Shown: in pieces, positions 1 to 5,674 of the stretch
How positions within the stretch are numbered: the first letter of the stretch is position 1
Layout: each line of letters begins with the position of its first letter
From: an uncultured Collinsella sp.
GTDB taxonomy: Bacteria > Actinomycetota > Coriobacteriia > Coriobacteriales > Coriobacteriaceae
DNA: 64,000 nucleotides
NCBI GenBank assembly: GCA_958354105.1
Contig: CATWVA010000002.1
Span: 1 to 64,000 of the forward strand
Direction of reading: 5' to 3'
Program-made: the position numbers and the translations under genes
Notes under the pieces: model-generated
The model's database searches: none
What the model was told of the DNA's origin: nothing
Seen by the model: the letters and a program-made list of their open reading frames with translations, nothing else

Positions 1-340
1 AATCCAAGTTAGACCATTTCAAATGGTTCGATGTCTGCCCGGATGCGACACTGAAGTAAGTGTCCATCCTCGCAGTATCCGGTTCTCAAGGTGCACGCCC
101 CGCGGCTCATCCGGTCCGACCGGGCCGCGCGGCAAGGAGATATATTGCCAGACCGCGAAGCCCTGTGGGACGTCAATTCCACTCTTCACAAGTCCTACAC
201 AACATATTGCTTTCTATAGGTAATAGAAAGACTGGTGCGGATCTTCCGCACGTATCAGATGATGACCCTTTGGTTCAGGAATATATAGAGATCGGTCACC
301 TGTAAGTGTTTATCTACCCGCGCTTTTAGCAATGTAAACC
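1..340 (-). promoter_or_regulatory. Candidate leader/promoter region of a leftward rRNA operon
   Basis: No convincing protein gene is visible in the first 408 bases. On the minus strand a promoter-like pair occurs at 338-311, TTTACA and TAGATA separated by 16 nt, just downstream of the rplT terminator. Further left the minus strand reads CCTTGAGAACCGG, which resembles the boxA-like CTTTGAGAAC sequences that precede rRNA genes in Gram-positive bacteria. It is followed by short stem-forming blocks up to the window edge. My inference is that a 16S gene starts just beyond position 1. Short plus-strand reading frames here have no ribosome binding site and look spurious. Confidence 0.35.
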
Positions 341-351
341 GCGCTTCAGAT

Positions 352-387
352 AAAAAGAGGGAGCGCCGCGCACAACGCGGCACTCCC
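352..387 (-). terminator. Rho-independent terminator of infC-rpmI-rplT
   Basis: On the minus strand a 12-bp stem (one G-U pair) with a 5-nt loop at 387-359 is followed by CTCTTTTTA. It lies 22 nt past the rplT stop codon, so it ends the ribosomal-protein operon. Confidence 0.9.
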
Positions 388-408
388 CTAGCGATTCAAG
401 AGAATCTA

Positions 409-768
409 TTAGGCCTCGAGAGCCTTCTTGGCGATGGTAGCCAGCTCGTTGAAGGACTCGATGTCCTCGTAAGCCATCTGAGCCAGGACCTTGCGGTCGA
501 GCTCGATGCCGGCAACCTTCAGGCCGTGCATGAACTGAGAGTAAGAGATGTCGTTCAGGCGAGCAGCAGCGTTGATACGAGTGATCCAGAGAGAACGGAT
601 CTCGCGCTTCTTGTTGCGGCGATCACGATACTGATACTGCAGGGAGTGCTGGACCTGCTCTTTAGCATGCTTGTAAGTACGCGAAGCGGCACCGTAGTAA
701 CCCTTCGCACGGTGCATAACGGTACGGCGCTTCTTCTTGGCGGCAACAGCGCGCTTAATACGTGCCAT
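409..768 (-). CDS. rplT: 50S ribosomal protein L20
   Basis: The 119-residue product is a typical full-length L20, a 23S rRNA-binding protein needed for early assembly of the large ribosomal subunit. It starts MARIKRAVAAKKKRR, carries the family signature SLWITRINAAAR near residue 60 and the basic N-terminal extension that threads into rRNA. It is the last gene of infC-rpmI-rplT, the order conserved across bacteria. In several bacteria L20 also represses its own operon by binding the mRNA. The attenuator-like leader upstream of infC may serve that purpose here, but this is inference. Confidence 0.98.
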   Translation of the reverse strand: MARIKRAVAAKKKRRTVMHRAKGYYGAASRTYKHAKEQVQHSLQYQYRDRRNKKREIRSLWITRINAAARLNDISYSQFMHGLKVAGIELDRKVLAQMAYEDIESFNELATIAKKALEA

Positions 769-814
769 GTTCTATCAACTCCTAGACGGTAAAACGAAAA
801 ACGGGAAAGCGAAC

Positions 815-1006
815 TTAGGCGAGACGCGACTTGATGACCTTGCGGTCGGCAGCGGCGATCTCGGTCTCCTGACGGAAGCCACGCTTACGCTTGGTGGACT
901 TCTTGCTCAGGATGTGGCTCTTGAAAGCCTTGGCGCGCATAAGCTTGCCGGTACCAGTCTTGCGGAAACGCTTCTTGGTGCCGCTGTGGGACTTCATCTT
1001 AGGCAT
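815..1006 (-). CDS. rpmI: 50S ribosomal protein L35
   Basis: The 63-residue product begins MPKMKSHSGTKKRFRKTGTG, the hallmark N-terminus of L35, and is almost entirely basic. It is a structural protein of the large subunit. It lies between infC and rplT, 32 nt downstream of infC and 46 nt upstream of rplT. This is the standard order and implies one transcript. Length and sequence are normal for the family. Confidence 0.98.
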   Translation of the reverse strand: MPKMKSHSGTKKRFRKTGTGKLMRAKAFKSHILSKKSTKRKRGFRQETEIAAADRKVIKSRLA

Positions 1007-1038
1007 GAAATACTCCTTAATCGGTTACAGAACACTAG

Positions 1039-1593
1039 TTACTTGGTATCGCTTGCCGCTTTATCCTCATCGAAGGCGCCCTTAATCGGGGCGAGCAGCA
1101 TAAGCATGTTACGGCCTTCCATCTTAGGCTTGGACTCGACCGTAGCGTAAGGCTTGAGATCCTCGGCGAGGCGCTCGAGAACGTTAAGGCCCTGCTCCGG
1201 GTGAGCCATCTCACGGCCGCGGAACATGATGGTGATCTTAACGCGTGCGCCCTTCTTGAGGAAACGCAGAACGTGGCCCTTCTTGGTCTCGTAGTCGCCA
1301 ACGTCGATCTTGGGTCGGAACTTCATTTCCTTGACCTCGACCTTGGACTGGTTCTTACGAGCAGCCTTGGCCTTCATGGCCTGCTGGTACTTGAACTTAC
1401 CGTAGTCCATGACCTTGCAGACCGGCGGCTCCGCGTTGGGAGCGATCTCGACCAGGTCGAGACCCTGATCGTCGGCGACGCGCTGGGCATCGCGGATGGC
1501 GAACAGGCCGAGCTGAGAGCCATCGACGCCAATCAAACGGCACGAAGATGCAGTGATCTCGTCGTTGATGCGGGTGTCATCAGACTTAGCTAT
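1039..1593 (-). CDS. infC: Translation initiation factor IF-3, probably with an AUA start
   Basis: The product of about 184 residues binds the 30S subunit, keeps it apart from the 50S and proofreads initiator tRNA and start codon. The N-domain motif TRINDEITA, the basic linker around residues 75-90 and the C-domain signature RGREMAHPEQG are all present. The first in-frame ATG (1608-1606) overlaps the only good Shine-Dalgarno, GGAGG at 1606-1602, so it cannot use that site. The codon 8 nt downstream of GGAGG is AUA (1593), giving a protein starting (M)AKSDDTR. IF3 genes classically use AUU-type starts for autoregulation, so I favour AUA. If the ATG were used the protein would be 189 residues. 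Confidence 0.93.
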   Translation of the reverse strand: MAKSDDTRINDEITASSCRLIGVDGSQLGLFAIRDAQRVADDQGLDLVEIAPNAEPPVCKVMDYGKFKYQQAMKAKAARKNQSKVEVKEMKFRPKIDVGDYETKKGHVLRFLKKGARVKITIMFRGREMAHPEQGLNVLERLAEDLKPYATVESKPKMEGRNMLMLLAPIKGAFDEDKAASDTK

Positions 1594-1608
1594 TTTCCCT
1601 ACCTCCAT

Positions 1609-1771
1609 TCATAAAAAAATAACCCGGCGCTTCTCAGCAACCAGGTCGTACACATAGACATCCTCGATTTGAGGAAGAGAATCTAATTTGTATGACCAGT
1701 CAGCTGCTCATTGGCGCCAAAAGGTGGGAACCCTCGGGTTCCTCTTTAGGGCATTGCGGGAACAACGCCTT
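1609..1771 (-). promoter_or_regulatory. infC leader with terminator/antiterminator alternatives
   Basis: Read on the minus strand, the leader ends in a terminator-like hairpin: ACCTGG (1646-1641) pairs with CCGGGT (1627-1622), followed by a run of seven T at 1619-1613, just before the infC ribosome binding site. An upstream segment at 1718-1703 can instead pair with 1641-1626 through GGCGC/GCGCC and GCAGC/GTTGC. That would break the terminator. A separate GAACCC/GGGTTC hairpin lies further upstream. The layout resembles the attenuated infC leader known in Bacillus. The ligand, perhaps L20, is not shown by sequence. Confidence 0.6.
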
Positions 1772-1775
1772 GCGA

Positions 1776-1784
1776 ATAATAACA
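1776..1784 (-). promoter_or_regulatory. Extended -10 promoter element for infC
   Basis: The minus strand reads TGTTATTAT, an extended -10 (TG, one base, TATTAT), placed so that transcription would begin at the start of the structured infC leader. No strong -35 hexamer is visible. Confidence 0.4.
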
Positions 1785-1810
1785 CGTACAGCGCGTTATC
1801 ACATTACGTA

Positions 1811-1874
1811 CACGAAAAGGGGCCGCGACCCCCTTGAACGCTCGCTTGCTATGGTGCCCGAAGCGAGACTCGAA
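1811..1874. repeat. Copy A of duplicated tRNA-Leu 3' end plus terminator
   Basis: This segment matches 1990-2058 nearly base for base, with small gaps. It includes the terminator hairpin, the CCA-end and acceptor/T-arm part of the tRNA-Leu gene, and then diverges inside the T arm. The remaining tRNA body is missing, so it is a remnant and not a functional tRNA. On the minus strand it still encodes a GGGGGTC/GGCCCC hairpin followed by TTTT. Confidence 0.8.
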
Positions 1875-1989
1875 GGGCCTTCGCTTCGCGAAGCCCCGGG
1901 CTTCGGGCGCGTGGCGCCCTCGCCACGCTCCGCTACAGACAGGCCACAGGCCTGTTTGCCTAACGCTTCGCGCGCTCACGCGAGTTCGG

Positions 1990-2058
1990 CACGAAAAAGG
2001 GGGCCGCAACCCCCTTGAACGCTCACTTGCATGTATGGTGCCCGAGGCGAGACTCGAA
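1990..2058. repeat. Copy B of duplicated tRNA-Leu 3' end plus terminator
   Basis: This is the intact copy, overlapping the 3' part of the functional tRNA-Leu gene and its terminator. About 115 bp separate the two copies. That spacer is rich in short self-complementary blocks such as CGCTTCGCGAAGC and ACAGGCCACAGGCCTGT. Confidence 0.8.
1994..2014 (-). terminator. Terminator of tRNA-Leu
   Basis: The minus strand forms a GGGGG/CCCCC stem with a six-base loop followed by TTTTT, 21 nt beyond the tRNA 3' end. Confidence 0.75.
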
Positions 2059-2122
2059 CTCGCACGTTGTTGCCAACGGTGGATTTTGAGTCCACTGCGT
2101 CTGCCAATTCCGCCACTCGGGC
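2036..2122 (-). tRNA. tRNA-Leu, anticodon CAA
   Basis: An 87-nt class II tRNA on the minus strand. The acceptor stem is GCCCGAG/CTCGGGC with discriminator A and an encoded CCA. The anticodon stem GTGGA/TCCAC closes loop CTCAAAA, giving anticodon CAA, which reads UUG. The long variable arm and the D-loop pattern GCGGAATTGGCAGACGC are typical of leucine tRNAs. The T arm carries GTTCGAGTC. A terminator follows, and a truncated copy of the 3' end lies further downstream. Confidence 0.96.
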
Positions 2123-2161
2123 ACGCAATGCGTGAGTTAGTTTATCACAGCTTTCTACCGA

Positions 2162-3607
2162 TTAGTCCGAAAATGGAACTTCGAGCATTTCGATGAGTTC
2201 GACCGTGCGGAGCATCTCGCGCTGACGGCATCCGCGACCGTCGACCGAAGCCTCACCCATCTGGTTATCGTAAGGGTCCTCGCGCATGCCGTCGAAAGAG
2301 GGCTCAAACTCTGCCTGGAATCGATTGTTGGCCACCATACGCCACGGGTCGAGATTGCCAAAGTAGTGACGGCGGCGCCACTCCTCCCCCATCCTGCGAG
2401 CAGAAGATCCAAATGACACATCGGCGTTGAGCCAACCGGTCTGCGGCGTATAGAACTCTGCCCAGTCGTGCGACCCCACCGAATCGGGCGCAACGTACAG
2501 GCCGCTCTGCCAACGGGCGGGCACGCCCGCGATGCGGCACATGGTGATAAACGTAAGCGCCATAACACCGCAATCGCCGCGGAGCGAATGCGCGCAGTCA
2601 TCGGCAATAGATCCCAAAAGCAAGTACGGCGGCTGATAGCGATAGTCGAGATGCTGCGTCAGGTAATCATAGATAGCACAGGCGCGATCGAGCGGATCCT
2701 CGAGTCCGTCAACAACACCGGCCGTCAGCTGCAGCAGATACGGCGTGAATGCAATGTGCGGACGGTCCTCGGAAATATCCTCGGGCAGAGGCGCGTCCAT
2801 ACGCGGATGAACCGGAAGTGTGCCACCGTAGACATCACAATAAGCAGCATCGATGTGATAGCGATAGGTCACCGAGAATGAGCGCTCACTCGAAGAAGAC
2901 CACGAGACGGTACGCGCCGAAGCGTTCGCGGGAGCAACAGCACCCTCCGGCGTCATGTCGAGAATCTCGACCCGAGACTGCTGGCGGCAGGTGGCGGCAA
3001 CGGGAAGCCAAGCGCGAACGGTCTCCCCCTCTAGAGCGCCGGGGACAGACACAGACGCTTTAAGCGTAATGACGCGAGCCAATCCGTTTTGCGACTCCAT
3101 CTCCTTGAGCATCTCGTTGCGCAGTGCAATTCCGTCCGTAGGATCGGGACGCATGCCGGGGACCTCTTTGGGATATACGCGAAGCGAATCGAGGAAGTTG
3201 TCGAGAACGAACAGCTCGCCGTCGATAAAGCGCCAGTCAATACGCTTACGGTCAATCAGATCGTTAAACTGCTCCTCAGTAAACTCAAGCCACTCCTCGC
3301 GAATCATCGCAATAGCTCGATCGCGCGACACCGAAAAATGAAGCGGCGTCTCAAGCATGCGATACCGCTCGGCACGGACGCAGGCAGCGAGCGAGGGATC
3401 GGGATTTTGGGCAAGTAGACGGTCGCAGGCCTCAATAGCCTGCGTCAAATATCCGGCATCCTTGAGTCGAAGAATCTCGGGCGGCAGTCCAATATCGAGA
3501 TGACGAAAGTCATCACAGCAAACATCAATAGAGCAACCAACAGGACCCTCGTCAATAACCTTCCCATCCGAAGGCAGCACATTAATAACAGCCATACCAA
3601 ACTCCAT
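2162..3607 (-). CDS. Transglutaminase-like cysteine-protease-fold protein
   Basis: The 481-residue product carries a C-terminal transglutaminase-like core. The probable catalytic triad is Cys346 (in RGDCGV), His380 (GSHDWAEFY) and Asp396 (LNADVSFG), in the right order and spacing for the transglutaminase/protease superfamily. Bacterial members usually act as peptidases or cell-wall or peptide cross-linking enzymes; the substrate here is unknown. The N-terminal 300 residues match nothing I recognise. Upstream ATGs exist at 3676 and 3631, but a TACAAT -10-like element covers 3639-3634, so I place the start at the downstream ATG (3607). No clear signal peptide is visible from that start. Confidence 0.8.
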   Translation of the reverse strand: MEFGMAVINVLPSDGKVIDEGPVGCSIDVCCDDFRHLDIGLPPEILRLKDAGYLTQAIEACDRLLAQNPDPSLAACVRAERYRMLETPLHFSVSRDRAIAMIREEWLEFTEEQFNDLIDRKRIDWRFIDGELFVLDNFLDSLRVYPKEVPGMRPDPTDGIALRNEMLKEMESQNGLARVITLKASVSVPGALEGETVRAWLPVAATCRQQSRVEILDMTPEGAVAPANASARTVSWSSSSERSFSVTYRYHIDAAYCDVYGGTLPVHPRMDAPLPEDISEDRPHIAFTPYLLQLTAGVVDGLEDPLDRACAIYDYLTQHLDYRYQPPYLLLGSIADDCAHSLRGDCGVMALTFITMCRIAGVPARWQSGLYVAPDSVGSHDWAEFYTPQTGWLNADVSFGSSARRMGEEWRRRHYFGNLDPWRMVANNRFQAEFEPSFDGMREDPYDNQMGEASVDGRGCRQREMLRTVELIEMLEVPFSD

Positions 3608-3733
3608 GTCACTAGAACCCTTGAAGCCCATTGTAGCGAGATAAAAAGAAAGCCCCAACAAGGGAGCCATCAACACCGCTGAACGGTAGTCAAATAAATA
3701 ATTCAGCCTCGTAACCCTGCGGCGTTAAACGAA

Positions 3734-3825
3734 GGAAGCCCCGTCCCCCGGAACTGCTTCCTTGGCGCGACTTCTGGCAAAGCCAGGTGAGCGCAAAGGA
3801 AACAGTGTAGGGGGACGGGGCTTCC
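3734..3825. repeat. Nested 92-bp palindromic element
   Basis: Perfect 16-bp arms (3734-3749 and 3810-3825, GGAAGCCCCGTCCCCC and its complement) enclose a second nested hairpin with pairs TTCCTT/AAGGAA, GCGC/GCGC and CTGGC-AAA-GCCAG. No T-run follows on either strand, so it does not look like a standard terminator. Its arm resembles the arms of the palindrome array at 22265-22498. It lies between fba and the promoter-side end of the transglutaminase gene. Confidence 0.75.
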
Positions 3826-3845
3826 GGCGGGAAGTTTAGCGACGC

Positions 3846-4712
3846 TTACGCCTTGTTGACGGAGCCAAACTCCTCCATGAGCTCCTTGGTGCGGGCAACG
3901 ATGTTGTCGCGACCAGGCTTGAGGAGCTTGCGGGGGTCAAAGCCCTTGCCCTGCTGATCCTTGCCAGCCTCGATGTACTCGCGAACGCCCTTGGCGAAGA
4001 CGAGCTGCAGGTCGGTGTTGACGTTGATCTTGGAGATACCCAGGGAGATGGCCTTCTTGATCTGATCCTCGGGGATGCCGGTGCCACCGTGCAGGACGAG
4101 GGGCAGGTCGCCGGTCTGGGCCTTAATCTCGCCCAGACGCTCGAAGGAAAGGCCAGCCCAGTCGGCAGGGTACACGCCGTGGATGTTGCCGATACCGCAG
4201 GCGAGGAAGTCGACGCCCAGGTCAGCGATCTGCTTGCACTCAGCAGGATCAGCGAGCTCGCCGCTGGAGGTCACGCCGTCCTCGGTGCCGCCGATGCCGC
4301 CGACCTCGGCCTCGATGGACATGCCCTTGGAGTGGGCAAGCTCAACGAGCTCCTTGGTGCGGTCGAGGTTAAGCTGGAAGGTCTCCTCGTGAGAGCCGTC
4401 ATACATGATGGACGTGAAGCCGGCCTCGATGCACTTGAAGCAGTCCTCGTAAGAACCGTGATCGAGGTGAAGGGCGACGGGAACGGTAACGCCCGTGGCC
4501 TCGACGGCAGCCTTGACCATGTCGGCGCAGACCTTGAAACCGCCCATCCACTTAGCGGCACCAGCGGTGCACTGAAGGATCAGCGGAGACTTGGCCTCCT
4601 CGGCGGCCTGGAGAATAGCCAGGGTCCACTCGAGGTTGTTGGTGTTGAAGGCACCGAGACCGTACTTGCCGGCCTCGGCCTTCTTGAGCATGTCTGCTGC
4701 GTTGACGAGCAT
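3846..4712 (-). CDS. fba: Class II fructose-bisphosphate aldolase
   Basis: The 288-residue enzyme splits fructose 1,6-bisphosphate into dihydroxyacetone phosphate and glyceraldehyde 3-phosphate in glycolysis. Visible motifs are HLDHG (catalytic Asp84, zinc ligand His85), AEVGGIGGTEDG, the zinc-ligand histidines in GNIHGVYP and LHGGTGIP, and the phosphate-binding NVNTDLQ near residue 230. The start MLVNAADML is preceded by GAGG 8 nt upstream. A further upstream ATG would add 32 unrelated residues that overlap the promoter. The length fits the short class IIB aldolases. It stands alone between its own promoter and the 92-bp palindrome. Confidence 0.96.
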   Translation of the reverse strand: MLVNAADMLKKAEAGKYGLGAFNTNNLEWTLAILQAAEEAKSPLILQCTAGAAKWMGGFKVCADMVKAAVEATGVTVPVALHLDHGSYEDCFKCIEAGFTSIMYDGSHEETFQLNLDRTKELVELAHSKGMSIEAEVGGIGGTEDGVTSSGELADPAECKQIADLGVDFLACGIGNIHGVYPADWAGLSFERLGEIKAQTGDLPLVLHGGTGIPEDQIKKAISLGISKINVNTDLQLVFAKGVREYIEAGKDQQGKGFDPRKLLKPGRDNIVARTKELMEEFGSVNKA

Positions 4713-4752
4713 AAAAGAAACCTCCTGTAAGGTTGCTCCGATAACGCCTGAG

Positions 4753-4780
4753 ATTTTACCACGGCGCACCCGAGCATAAA
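4753..4780 (-). promoter_or_regulatory. Promoter of fba
   Basis: On the minus strand TTTATG (4780-4775) and TAAAAT (4758-4753) are 16 nt apart, about 40 nt upstream of the aldolase start. AT-rich sequence containing GAACAAACGAACG lies just upstream. Confidence 0.5.
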
Positions 4781-4906
4781 CGTTCGTTTGTTCACGAATA
4801 TCGTCCAAACAGACTTTTTTGACCGTTTGCCCTACGGAATCGGCCCGTTGGGGAAAAATAGCTTGACGTTTGGACGCTTCTCGTGCTTCAAAAGCCGACT
4901 ATTAAG

Positions 4907-5590
4907 CTACATCTGCATGAAAGGGTTCTGCATGAGCTCGCGTGCCATGGTGGTCGAATCGCCATGGCCGGTTAGGCAAACGGTATCGGGTGGGAGAAGC
5001 CGGGCGAGCTTGGAGAGCGAGCGCAGAATCGCTGCCTCGTCGCCACCGGCAAGATCGGTGCGGCCGTGGCTGCCCGGGAATAGCGTGTCGCCCACAAAGG
5101 CAATGTTCCCCTGCTCGGTGGCAGCAAACAAGACGATACCGCCCGGCGTATGCCCGGGTGTCTCGATCACCTGCAGGCAGATATCGCCCACCTCGATAGC
5201 ATCGCCCTCGGCGAGCAGGCACGTCGGCTCACCCGGATCGGGCGTCTCGATACCCCACATGGCGCGCTGCTCCTCGATATTTGCGCGAGGTACCGTCACG
5301 TCCTTAGCGCACAACTCATATAATGCGCCGTTGCCAATGACAGCTCGAACCCCGGCAACACCACCAACATGGTCGGCATGGCCATGAGTGCATACGGCGC
5401 CAAGCACGCGTACGCCGGGATGCTCGGCTCGAATATGCTCCACCAGGCGCTCGCCTTCCCATGCGGGGTCGATAATCACGCACTCATTGTCCGAAATAAC
5501 AGCATAGCTATTGGTCTGAATGGGACCGTTTACGAGCGTCTCGATCTCGACCGATCCCTTGGGAGTTAAATCCAAGGGCACAGCACTCAT
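4907..5590 (-). CDS. MBL-fold hydrolase (glyoxalase II-like)
   Basis: The 227-residue protein has the metallo-beta-lactamase signature THGHADH at residues 68-74, which binds the dinuclear metal, and the later motifs TPGHTPGG and VGDTLFPGSHGR. This is the compact hydroxyacylglutathione hydrolase-like subgroup that hydrolyses thioesters of small thiols; the true substrate is unknown. GAGGAGAGG precedes the ATG. A hydrolase of this type commonly follows rel in Gram-positive genomes, as here, but a strong terminator separates the two. It may therefore be expressed partly on its own. Confidence 0.88.
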   Translation of the reverse strand: MSAVPLDLTPKGSVEIETLVNGPIQTNSYAVISDNECVIIDPAWEGERLVEHIRAEHPGVRVLGAVCTHGHADHVGGVAGVRAVIGNGALYELCAKDVTVPRANIEEQRAMWGIETPDPGEPTCLLAEGDAIEVGDICLQVIETPGHTPGGIVLFAATEQGNIAFVGDTLFPGSHGRTDLAGGDEAAILRSLSKLARLLPPDTVCLTGHGDSTTMARELMQNPFMQM

Positions 5591-5606
5591 GTTCCTCTCC
5601 TCTCTA

Positions 5607-5638
5607 TAAAACTCGAGGCATCAAACGATGCCTCGAGT
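5607..5638 (-). terminator. Terminator between rel and the MBL hydrolase
   Basis: A perfect 12-bp stem ACTCGAGGCATC/GATGCCTCGAGT with a GTTT loop, followed on the minus strand by TTTATA. It lies 36 nt beyond the rel stop codon. Confidence 0.85.
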
Positions 5639-5674
5639 GTAGCGAATATCGATAATGTGACACGTTCGTCGCAA

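Noticed and set aside
60..305. 81-codon plus-strand frame at the left edge
   Set aside because: No ribosome binding site, no recognisable sequence, and it runs against the probable rRNA leader.
1850..1877. Second tRNA gene
   Set aside because: Only the 3' acceptor and part of the T arm are present; the anticodon arm is missing.
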